This document shows positions 35,295-42,554 of a stretch of 42,554 bases of DNA, piece by piece. The notes beneath the pieces were generated by a model. That model did no database searches, was not told where the DNA came from, and saw only the letters and a list, made by a program, of their open reading frames with translations. The stretch is from Acidobacteriota bacterium (lineage in GTDB: Bacteria > Acidobacteriota > Terriglobia > Terriglobales > Acidobacteriaceae), in the NCBI GenBank assembly GCA_018268755.1, contig JAFDVW010000026.1, forward strand, positions 1 to 42,554, in the 5' to 3' direction. Made by a program: the position numbers and the translations under genes. Numbering within the stretch: the stretch's first letter is position 1; every line of letters starts with the position of its first letter.

Positions 35295-36125
35295 TTAATG
35301 CCCGCTCTTGGGGACCATGCGGTGCCACGTCCCGGAGCCGAGCGTGCCTTTCCCCAGAATGGTGTCGGGCCCTTGAAAGGTGTAGGTGCCCTCGTCGTCC
35401 CAGGTCAGGTTGATGGCGTGCAGTTTGTATTGGCCATTTTTGGCAGTGAATGTGCCGGCGTGCGTGCGCGCGCCGTCCATGGCCTCGCTGTGAAATTCGT
35501 AGGTGCCGTTGGCCGAGACTCGCCAGATCCAGTATCCGGGATTGATCAGCAGTTGCCACGTCCCCACGAACCGCGGATCGACCGGGCCCGCCGACACGCC
35601 TTCCGGCAGCGGCAAAGGCGCGGACCATTGCGGATTGTCCTGCGCGCACGAGGCCGTGATTACCACGCAGTTCGCCGCACCCGTCGCACGGCACTGCCGC
35701 ATCGCCACCGCCGCCGCCTCCCGCCGGTCGTTGCCCGGGCCATAGCCGAATTTCCCGCTGGGCGACCCCAGCGCCAATCCCACGCACCCGTTGGGCGCCC
35801 AGGTCAGCACCTTGCAATCCGTCGGCCCATTTCGGCGGCAAAGCGACAGGGCGGTCTGCTCCGCTTCCTCCAGCGAATTCTGCCCATGCGAAGCCCCCGC
35901 CTTCATGGTCGACCGCGATATCGCCACCGCCGCCCAATGCACCACATAGGCGGGATTGTTGGCTTGCGGAGGAATCGGAGTCCCCTCCGCGTCGCACCCC
36001 AGATAGCCGAAGTTCTCGATGCAGGTCTCCAGTGGGCTTGGCTGTTGCGCGAATCCGGGCGCGGACAAAACCACCCAGATCACGAGCCCCGCGATGATCC
36101 ACAAATTCCCATTCCGCTTGCGCAT
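35295..36125 (-). CDS. Secreted DUF4189-domain protein
   Basis: 276 residues with a signal peptide (LWIIAGLVIWVVLSAPGFAQQ). The DUF4189 part (about 55-155) has the repeated small-residue/cysteine pattern: WAAVAISRSTMKAGASHG, EAEQTALSLCRRNGPTDCKV and RREAAAVAMRQCRATGAANC. The C-terminal part (about 185-276) is a beta-rich module with FVGTWQLLINPGYWIWRV, similar to lipocalin-like repeats, ending GTWHRMVPKSGH. Cysteines are probably paired in the periplasm. Function is unknown. Confidence 0.75.
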   Translation of the reverse strand: MRKRNGNLWIIAGLVIWVVLSAPGFAQQPSPLETCIENFGYLGCDAEGTPIPPQANNPAYVVHWAAVAISRSTMKAGASHGQNSLEEAEQTALSLCRRNGPTDCKVLTWAPNGCVGLALGSPSGKFGYGPGNDRREAAAVAMRQCRATGAANCVVITASCAQDNPQWSAPLPLPEGVSAGPVDPRFVGTWQLLINPGYWIWRVSANGTYEFHSEAMDGARTHAGTFTAKNGQYKLHAINLTWDDEGTYTFQGPDTILGKGTLGSGTWHRMVPKSGH

Positions 36126-36470
36126 AAGTTGGTAATCTCCCCAGCTATCTTAGGAATGCCACCGCTGATGGCAGTTACTGTACCCTCGCTTCGCCCGGCC
36201 CGCAACCCGGAGGATGTGGGGCGGGCGCCCCCGCCCGCCTTAGTTGATTTTGATGTTGCCAACGACCAAAGACCAACGACCGGTCAAAAACCTGTCATCC
36301 CGACCGAAGCGCTGCGAAGCAAGCGTAGTGGAGGGACCTGCTGTTTCCGCTCCGCTTGGGCGGGGGAATTCCCCCCTACCTGTCAAGCCTCTCAAAGGTT
36401 GCAGTTGCTTCTAACCCGCACATTCCACGGAAAATCCAGTCCCCGCCCCATGTCCCATTTTCCCCCTCCC

Positions 36471-36480
36471 GCTTGCTACA
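36471..36480 (+). promoter_or_regulatory. Extended -10 promoter candidate
   Basis: TTGCTACAAT is an extended -10 (TGnTACAAT). No good -35 is seen. Transcription would start near 36487, about 85 bases before the nuclease-like ATG at 36572 and ahead of the hairpin at 36497. Confidence 0.45.
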
Positions 36481-36496
36481 ATGGAAGTAGAAATGA

Positions 36497-36530
36497 AAAA
36501 GGCGCGGCCTTCGGGCTGCGCCTTTTCTTT
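36497..36530. terminator. UUCG-loop terminator-like hairpin
   Basis: Arms AAAAGGCGC (36497-36505) and GCGCCTTTT (36518-36526) extend inward to a 13-bp stem closed by a C(TTCG)G tetraloop, followed by CTTTT. Runs of A/T on both sides make it a bidirectional terminator. It lies in the leader of the next gene, so it may attenuate it. Confidence 0.75.
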
Positions 36531-36571
36531 TGCTCCATCTCTTCTTTCCCCATCACTCCACGGAGCGATCC

Positions 36572-37069
36572 ATGACCGTTTCCCAACCATCCCGCTTCCG
36601 CACCTTCAAGGAGCGCGGCGAGTGGGTCGAGCTGCGCTTCATGACCGCCGCCCTCGAGCACGGATACGCCGTCTCCACCCCCTGGGGCGACTCCGGCTCC
36701 TATGACGTAGGCGTCCAGCACGGCACCGACATCCTTCGCATTCAAGTGAAGTCCACCACCGTCCGCACCGGCACCGGATACTTCTGTCAGTTCAAACCCA
36801 ACTACCACAAGAAAGAGGACTACACCCTGCAGCAGGTCGACCTCTTCGCCGCCTACATCGTTCCGCAGGACACGTGGTATCTCCTCCCCGCCGCACTGCT
36901 GCTCGGCCCGCCGCGCAAAACCGGACTCATGCTCTACCCCATGGAGCCGCTCAAGAAAGACCGCTACAAATACGAGGAATATAAGGAAGCCTGGCGCCTG
37001 CTCTCCAAAAGCCGCCGCGCCCTAGCCGCGAAATACTGTGGGGCGGGCGCCCCCGCCCGCCGCTTTTGA
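36572..37069 (+). CDS. PD-(D/E)XK nuclease-like protein
   Basis: 165 residues from the ATG at 36572. The N-terminal helix KERGEWVELRFMTAALEHGY supplies the early Glu, and YDVGVQHGTDILRIQVKST gives the D...QVK core of the PD-(D/E)XK fold. This matches the small family of group-I-intron-endonuclease-like proteins (PDDEXK). Such proteins cut or bind DNA; the target is unknown. The last residues (CGAGAPARRF) are encoded by a GC palindromic repeat, and the stop lies just after it, so the original C-terminus may have been replaced. The gene is bracketed by duplicated repeat blocks. Confidence 0.75.
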   Translation: MTVSQPSRFRTFKERGEWVELRFMTAALEHGYAVSTPWGDSGSYDVGVQHGTDILRIQVKSTTVRTGTGYFCQFKPNYHKKEDYTLQQVDLFAAYIVPQDTWYLLPAALLLGPPRKTGLMLYPMEPLKKDRYKYEEYKEAWRLLSKSRRALAAKYCGAGAPARRF

Positions 37070-37150
37070 TGTTGATGTTGCTAACGACGAACAGCCAAAG
37101 ACCAACGACTGGTCAAAAACCTGTCATCCCGACCGGAGTGGAGAACCTTA
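37037..37150. repeat. Second copy of the palindrome/GTCATCCCGACC repeat block
   Basis: Palindrome 37037-37062 (within the nuclease-like gene), then GCCAAAGACCAACGACTGG and AACCTGTCATCCCGACCG to about 37138. The order and most bases match 36215-36312. Confidence 0.8.
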
Positions 37151-37260
37151 TGTTGCCTATGAAACAACTTGAACCACTTCATAACACGTCGTAGCTTAGT
37201 ATTGCGCCATCCGGGTGCGAACATGCTGACCTCTAAAAATTACCCGGCACGGATAAATCG

Positions 37261-37575
37261 TTGTTACTCGCATTTGAAACTAAACTGCTCCGGGCTATTT
37301 GTGAAAGCGAAGCCCGAGCAAAAACTGACTTGGGGGCAGATGTTGCCGAGTCTCTTAAGCGCAGACTTGCGGATTTGGACTCTGCAACTTCTCCTTTGGA
37401 CCTAATTGCAGGGCGCCCCCTTTTGGACGAAAGAAAGAGGGAAATAATTATTGAGCTTTGCAAGGGATATCGTATTGTTCTAGTACCCAACCATCCCTTA
37501 GAGGAATCTGAACGTCTAGATTGGAGCAAGGTGAGTAGAATTAGATTAAAACGGATAGATAATGAGCACGACTAG
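37261..37575 (+). CDS. HigB/RelE-like toxin
   Basis: 104 residues from a TTG at 37261 with GGA 7 bases upstream; no ATG or GTG lies in frame upstream before a stop at 37234. The RelE-fold pattern is visible: AFETKLLRAICESEARAKTD, a central helix (DVAESLKRRLADL), IELCKGYRIVLVPNHP and the final strand VSRIRLKRID. These ribosome-dependent mRNases cut mRNA in stress unless blocked by antitoxin. It overlaps the antitoxin start by 14 bp, toxin first, the usual higBA order. The TTG start lowers certainty about the N-terminus. Confidence 0.75.
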   Translation: MLLAFETKLLRAICESEARAKTDLGADVAESLKRRLADLDSATSPLDLIAGRPLLDERKREIIIELCKGYRIVLVPNHPLEESERLDWSKVSRIRLKRIDNEHD

Positions 37576-38635
37576 CGACCAGCATTTCACTCCCGATTGG
37601 GTATCCGCACCTGGAGACACAATTGCCGACATTCTCCATGAAAAGCGGGTCACGATTCCAAGGTTTGCGAAAGACATGGAATGGAGTATTGAAGAGGCAA
37701 AAAGCTTACTGGGCGGTCGTACAACTATCACGATAGCAATTGCTCGTAAACTTGCACGAATAGTTGGATCGTCAGTCGAATTTTGGATGTCTAGAGACTT
37801 CCAATACCGCAAGACCATTGATCGATTGCACCATATCGAAACAGAATGGTTAAATCAGTTACCAATCGGGGACATGATCAAGTTCGGCTGGGTCACCCCT
37901 TCTCCATCAAAAGAAGTCAAAGAATATTTGCGTTTCTTCGGTGTTCCGAGCCTCTCAGCATGGACACAGACATACTCAAAATTAAATGAGCTTGTTGCTT
38001 TCAAAACATCACAGTCTTTTGAATCACGGCCCGCTTCGGTAGCTGCTTGGTTGCGACAAGGAGAAATTGAAAGCAGTAGGATAAAGTGTAGTTCTTGGAA
38101 CCCTTCGAAATTTAAAGAATCCCTTTCAAATATTCGGCGGTTGACCCGTTCCAAAAGACCTAACCTGTTCGTATCCGAATTGCAAAAACTTTGCTCTTTA
38201 AACGGCGTCGCCGTGATTGTTCTTCGTGCGCCAAGCGGATGCAGGGCGAGTGGGGCAACGCGCTTTTTATCAAAGGACCAAGCGCTTTTGCTTCTGAGCT
38301 TCCGTTATTTATCGGACGATCAGTTTTGGTTCACTTTTTTCCACGAAGCTGGACATCTCTTACTTCACGGCGAGCAAGGGTTCTTCTTGGAAGGTATGGA
38401 TGGGCCAAGAACCAAACAGGAATTAGAGGCAGATAAATTTGCCGAGGACATTCTCATTCCGCAAAATTTTCAACCAGCTTTAATGAAACTTCCGCTCAAC
38501 AGCAAGGTGGTAATCAAATTCGCACAACGCCTAGGAATTTCGCCGGGCATAGTTGTGGGACAACTTCAGCATCATGGGAAAATAAAGCATAGTCAATTGA
38601 ATGGGCTTAGGCGACGATTCCAGTGGGGAGAATAA
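37562..38635 (+). CDS. HigA-like HTH protein fused to an ImmA/IrrE metallopeptidase
   Basis: 357 residues. N-terminal XRE/HigA helix-turn-helix (about 15-80; GDTIADILHEKRVTIPRFAK and TTITIAIARKLARIVGSSVEFW). After a linker, an ImmA/IrrE-type metalloprotease domain (about 195-345) has the zinc motif HEAGH at 261-265 and the following acidic segment ELEADKFAEDILIP. Members of this fused family serve as antitoxins or as regulators that cleave repressors on DNA damage. Here it is coupled to the HigB-like toxin. Its stop is 2 bp from the stop of the convergent hypermodification operon. The region is visibly AT-richer than the flanking chromosome. Confidence 0.87.
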   Translation: MSTTSDQHFTPDWVSAPGDTIADILHEKRVTIPRFAKDMEWSIEEAKSLLGGRTTITIAIARKLARIVGSSVEFWMSRDFQYRKTIDRLHHIETEWLNQLPIGDMIKFGWVTPSPSKEVKEYLRFFGVPSLSAWTQTYSKLNELVAFKTSQSFESRPASVAAWLRQGEIESSRIKCSSWNPSKFKESLSNIRRLTRSKRPNLFVSELQKLCSLNGVAVIVLRAPSGCRASGATRFLSKDQALLLLSFRYLSDDQFWFTFFHEAGHLLLHGEQGFFLEGMDGPRTKQELEADKFAEDILIPQNFQPALMKLPLNSKVVIKFAQRLGISPGIVVGQLQHHGKIKHSQLNGLRRRFQWGE

Positions 38636-38637
38636 AC

Positions 38638-39561
38638 TTACCCGCGAAATGGCTCAAATTTGGCCGGGCTCTTCTGCCAATTGCATAAAGCATCTTCTAG
38701 GACTTGCATGCCCACTTCTAAATCATTGTCCAACTCACACAGCCACTCATCAAGAACTGGTGCGTTTTGGTTGTCTCCGAATAATAATCTCGCGCCTTTC
38801 AATGGACCGGTTGCCGTATTCAAATACGCTCTCGGAGGACGAATATTTATCAATTCAGTCTTTCCAAGCATGGTCAGATAGTCAAAACGAGCAGTCCTTC
38901 CAAACCGTTTTACAGATTCCATTGATTTGTATAAATAATCAAATGCCTTTCCAGGATCACCGTTAGCGTGCTTGAGTGCATTTGCCATCAGTTCCTGGTG
39001 AGTATGAGGCGGGTTGACCCAATGAATATAGCTTTCAACCACTGCGCCAGTGCCATTTGACGAATAGGCATCAAGGCTTTCATATTTCCGATGATTGCCG
39101 AAACCGCCCCCAGGACGTTGGATGTACTCTTGATTTTTGCCTAACCAATCACGAAATCCTGTCGGATTATTACTAATGTTCGCCCAATTCCATATCTTTT
39201 TATGTCCAAGGCGACCATATATCTCGCGGACGTAGCGCCAAGGTGCCCGAGCGTGTTTCCCGAAGTGTACAAATAAAAAAATCAACCAGAAAGCCTCTTC
39301 TGTATCTCCTGTACGTTGATGCAGTATCGATGCTTTTAAAGGATCAAAGAGATCGTTGTTTGGATCCATCCGTAATCGACTCAGATCCCTTGCCCTAATT
39401 ACGGCGACATACTTTACACGATGAATGCTTTCCAATAACTGTTCTACAAATACTGTACGGCTCTCAGTGTTACTAATGCCAGGCAACCTACGTTTCTTGA
39501 GGTCAAAATCGCCCAAGACCTTCTGGAGCCGCGCAGCAATCTTACTGTCTCGCGGTCTCAT
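38638..39561 (-). CDS. Alpha-glutamyl/putrescinyl-thymine pyrophosphorylase-like protein (clade 3 type)
   Basis: 307 residues, no signal or membrane segment. Conserved-looking blocks are LFDPLKASILHQRTGDTEEA (71-90), FVHFGKHARAPWRYVREIYG (97-116), GGGFGNHRKYESLDA (151-165), VKRFGRTARFDYLTMLGK (217-234) and VGMQVLEDALCNWQKSP (283-299). I recognise these as the aGPT-Pplase family, HhH-glycosylase relatives that in hypermodifying phages convert activated hydroxymethyluracil in DNA to glutamyl- or putrescinyl-thymine. Clade 3 members occur in bacterial chromosomes and lack experiments that I know of. It overlaps the upstream glycosylase-like gene by 20 bp, in an operon with a hydroxymethylase-type enzyme. 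Family call is from memory of motifs. Confidence 0.62.
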   Translation of the reverse strand: MRPRDSKIAARLQKVLGDFDLKKRRLPGISNTESRTVFVEQLLESIHRVKYVAVIRARDLSRLRMDPNNDLFDPLKASILHQRTGDTEEAFWLIFLFVHFGKHARAPWRYVREIYGRLGHKKIWNWANISNNPTGFRDWLGKNQEYIQRPGGGFGNHRKYESLDAYSSNGTGAVVESYIHWVNPPHTHQELMANALKHANGDPGKAFDYLYKSMESVKRFGRTARFDYLTMLGKTELINIRPPRAYLNTATGPLKGARLLFGDNQNAPVLDEWLCELDNDLEVGMQVLEDALCNWQKSPAKFEPFRG

Positions 39562-40357
39562 AGTTTTGCTCCGTTAATGTCTCAATAATCCAATCACGAA
39601 TGGATTGAATCACGGCAGTAGTTACACCAAAACTACTCTGAAGGTTATGGTTGTATCCTAAAACTAGAATTTCATGATGCAAATCAATTTCAGAGATTGC
39701 ACGAACCGTTCCAAGATATGAAACTCCTCGGACAGCTGGTTTGCCCCTACGGTTAAGCGACCAAGTGGGCATTTCCTGTCTCTTCAAACGAATTCCGCAG
39801 ATTTCTTGGAACCTATCTACAACTGATTGCCCATTGAGAATCAGAATACGAACCGGCGAGTCGCGCAACAGGAGTCCCAAAATGTCTGCTGCGATTGACA
39901 GCAGTAATGATCTTTGCCCTGAATCGAGATCAGTCCATTTGCGAATTGTTGCATAAGGGATTAAATCCAAATGACAGGCGCTGCAGGAGGAATCATAAAA
40001 CGATGTATTAGTTCCGGAAACAACCTGATCCAATTTCCGAAACCATTTGTCATAAGGATTTCCGGCGAAATATGTACGGCAAGAATCTAAGATTAGCTGC
40101 AGGTGACGGGCATCCGCTTCGGACCATGACGAAATGCCGAGCGAATTCAGTGTGTGGAAACGGCGTGCATCTCCTTCGAGTTCTTCGCCAAGCTCCCCAA
40201 TGAATTCCCGGTTACTTGGGTTAAGGCCTAATGTGGCTACTCGCGAATTCGCAAGGTCGCCGAATGAAGGCACTGGACAACCCCATGGAATCACTTCCGT
40301 AGTCGAAAGTTTCGTACCATCCAAACGGTCTAGTAGCGTTGCGAGTGTCGTATGCAT
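39542..40357 (-). CDS. Uracil-DNA-glycosylase-superfamily-like protein
   Basis: 271 residues. Visible features are ATLGLNPSNREF (41-52), matching the position of the catalytic loop GxxPS/GxDPY of the UDG fold, then CHLDLIPYATIRKW (128-141), ILILNGQSVVDRF (171-183) and the C-terminal LGYNHNLQSSFGVTTAV (233-249), which resembles the DNA-intercalation loop. Cysteines C125 and C128 (with a further C93) could be structural. It could excise or bind a modified uracil-like base. The fold is an inference from motif order; the family is not certain. It lies 28 bp after the synthase-like gene and overlaps the pyrophosphorylase-like gene. Confidence 0.5.
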   Translation of the reverse strand: MHTTLATLLDRLDGTKLSTTEVIPWGCPVPSFGDLANSRVATLGLNPSNREFIGELGEELEGDARRFHTLNSLGISSWSEADARHLQLILDSCRTYFAGNPYDKWFRKLDQVVSGTNTSFYDSSCSACHLDLIPYATIRKWTDLDSGQRSLLLSIAADILGLLLRDSPVRILILNGQSVVDRFQEICGIRLKRQEMPTWSLNRRGKPAVRGVSYLGTVRAISEIDLHHEILVLGYNHNLQSSFGVTTAVIQSIRDWIIETLTEQNYETARQ

Positions 40358-40385
40358 TCGAGTTTAGGTCTTTTACTGGGCCTCA

Positions 40386-41447
40386 TTACGAAAGTTGCTC
40401 AATTAGACTATCGATGAACTGAAAATAAGTACTCGACGACATTTTCGCCCGTAATACCTTAACTCCATCTGAATTTTTATTTTTCTTAAAGTGAAAAACT
40501 TGGAGAAGGCGAACAAGGTCCATCCAATATGGGTCTAAACCTCTAAGATCAACACTATCGAATGTACCATTTGAACGAATCGCTGAAGCCGCGCTAAGAA
40601 GCACCTCAATGCTTGACCATGGGCTGCCAAGTGGCATTGGAGGCATCACCGCAGCGGTTGGCTGCCACCCTTCATCGATAAACTTACGAGCGGTATCCAT
40701 CGTCTTATCGTAAATGTGGAGACTGCCGACGGCATGTTTGTACGTCCCAACCTCAACCGAGAGGTCTCTAGCAAGTATTTCTTGCAACATGGTGAAACAA
40801 AAAATGTCATGTGGGAGACCCCAAATAACATCGTTCGAACGCATTGTGACCATCATGTGCAATTTATCCCGACGAATCATTACCTGCACGATGCATGTAC
40901 ATGGAACATCCTTGTGCTCTTCCAAGATGTCTTGTGCGTCAAATAGTTGGATTACCGCTTTTCGGGAATGAGGGTTTTTGCGTAGCAACTCAGTGATCGT
41001 TGATACCTGATTTAGACCATCCCAGTTAAACAAGCGGGGGCCATAACCACCAAAGATTTGGTCGCCATCAGCGAATTTTTTATATGCCGGTATGTAGTAA
41101 AAAATAAACTCTAAATCGTTTGTTTTTGCTAAGTACCAACAAAGCTCCCCAAGGCAGCTATAGGGCTTTCCCCTGGTCTCTGTTCTGCTAAGGCGCGCTC
41201 TCGGATTTTTAAGCTCAAATAAAATTCCTGTTAGCTCGATAGCCCCACCCTTTGTTGGAGAAATCCGTTCGCCGCGCTCCAAAATCGCTTCAATTACCGA
41301 GCGCATAACATCGTCGAGTGTTTCCCCGGAGAGGAGAGTTTCAGTCGTTCCCGGCAAGCTGTTATCCATTTTTGATTGCAAAAATAGCGGGGCCGAGAAA
41401 CCTTGGGGAAGATCTAAGTCTACTTCTAAAGATAAGAAGTAGGGCAT
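40386..41447 (-). CDS. Thymidylate-synthase-fold nucleotide hydroxymethylase (dCMP-type residue)
   Basis: 353 residues from the ATG at 41447; a TTG at 41468 would add seven. The TS core aligns to E. coli ThyA without gaps over the active site: catalytic C183 in DVPCTCIVQ (146), R203 S204 x D206 in MRSNDV (166-169), D214 in GLPHDI (N177), and H244/Y246 in LHIYD (207/209). The Asn-to-Asp change at 177 is the switch that makes T4-type dCMP hydroxymethylase prefer cytosine. E101 in GELCWYL corresponds to E58. Likely reaction: dCMP or related nucleotide plus methylene-tetrahydrofolate to the 5-hydroxymethyl (or methyl) nucleotide. First gene of a three-gene operon. It is not a housekeeping ThyA. 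Confidence 0.82.
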   Translation of the reverse strand: MPYFLSLEVDLDLPQGFSAPLFLQSKMDNSLPGTTETLLSGETLDDVMRSVIEAILERGERISPTKGGAIELTGILFELKNPRARLSRTETRGKPYSCLGELCWYLAKTNDLEFIFYYIPAYKKFADGDQIFGGYGPRLFNWDGLNQVSTITELLRKNPHSRKAVIQLFDAQDILEEHKDVPCTCIVQVMIRRDKLHMMVTMRSNDVIWGLPHDIFCFTMLQEILARDLSVEVGTYKHAVGSLHIYDKTMDTARKFIDEGWQPTAAVMPPMPLGSPWSSIEVLLSAASAIRSNGTFDSVDLRGLDPYWMDLVRLLQVFHFKKNKNSDGVKVLRAKMSSSTYFQFIDSLIEQLS

Positions 41448-41490
41448 TGAAAAGGATGGTTCCCACAATTCCGAGGGTAATGCAAAGCAA

Positions 41491-41515
41491 ACCGCACCCG
41501 GCGGGCGGGTGCGGT
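41491..41515 (-). terminator. Aconitase transcript terminator
   Basis: Minus strand stem ACCGCACCC / GGGTGCGGT (9 bp, 7-nt loop) followed by TTTGCTTTGC, 21 bases after the aconitase stop. It separates aconitase from the synthase-like operon, which therefore needs its own promoter within about 45 bp. Confidence 0.8.
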
Positions 41516-41535
41516 CCCTAGACGATCTTCCCAGC

Positions 41536-42554
<1,019 letters not shown>

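Larger units (their letters stand above)
36126..36571. repeat. Intergenic repeat block before the nuclease-like gene
   Basis: 36215-36239 is the GC palindrome found at 17814 and in mnmE (TGTGGGGCGGGCGCCCC). It is followed by a segment containing GACCAAAGACCAACGACC and the AACCTGTCATCCCGACC element (to about 36312). The same order recurs at 37037-37136. A UUCG terminator-like hairpin at 36497-36530 is listed separately. No gene seen. Confidence 0.75.

Noticed and set aside
37169..37405. 78-codon plus frame overlapping the HigB-like gene
   Set aside because: Out of phase with the toxin, no domain, and the toxin frame has the RelE-like pattern.
40386..41447. Housekeeping thymidylate synthase
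   Set aside because: The N177 position is Asp, the phosphate-loop Arg region (RTGTGT in ThyA) is replaced by PTKGGAIELTG, and the gene lies in a foreign-looking operon.

Overview
The window is a high-GC bacterial chromosome segment around the replication origin. Gene content and protein style point to Acidobacteriota. The evidence is the dnaN/dnaA versus rpmH-rnpA-yidD-yidC-jag-mnmE arrangement, a VIT/VWA protein, a PknB-type kinase, a Tat-exported Gfo/Idh oxidoreductase, and many short palindromic intergenic repeats. The phylum is an inference from reading; no search was run.

Layout. 1-4354: partial Ser/Thr kinase, VIT/VWA protein and DUF4349 protein, all minus strand. 4507-5347: a vapBC toxin-antitoxin pair bracketed by two copies of one hairpin repeat. 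5348-12299: gyrB, a secreted unknown, mscL with a C-terminal zinc ribbon, a GH5-like hydrolase and dnaN, all minus. 12300-12597: candidate oriC with DnaA-box-like 9-mers, then dnaA (minus). 14005-14465: divergent control region. 14466-19680: rpmH, rnpA, yidD, yidC, jag and mnmE (plus), the ribosome/membrane-insertion/tRNA-modification block. mnmE carries a palindromic repeat inside its reading frame and a long low-complexity insert in its G domain.

19776-24698: a three-gene restriction-modification locus (minus) with two related methyltransferase-like subunits and a GIY-YIG-like/DEAD helicase protein. It lies directly after mnmE, where mnmG and parAB often stand. 24699-25285: intergenic repeats. 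25286-27368: YCII-like protein and an ATP/ADP-translocase-family membrane protein, convergent. 27529-31363: glycerol uptake and catabolism operon glpF-glpK-glpD, followed by a small unknown gene. 31722-36125 (minus): ruvA, an aldo/keto reductase, the Gfo/Idh oxidoreductase and a DUF4189 protein.

36126-41535 is an accessory region, visibly AT-richer from about 37160. It starts with a small PD-(D/E)XK nuclease-like gene framed by duplicated repeats. Next come a HigB-like toxin and an HTH-ImmA/IrrE antitoxin (plus). These run tail to tail, with a 2-bp gap, into a three-gene minus-strand operon: a thymidylate-synthase-fold protein with the dCMP-hydroxymethylase Asn-to-Asp change, a uracil-DNA-glycosylase-like protein, and a protein resembling the alpha-glutamyl/putrescinyl-thymine pyrophosphorylases of hypermodified phage DNA. 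This operon is the best candidate for an undescribed system: a chromosomal pathway that makes or handles a hydroxymethylated pyrimidine, possibly for DNA hypermodification or defence. The window ends inside aconitase (minus, 5' end missing).
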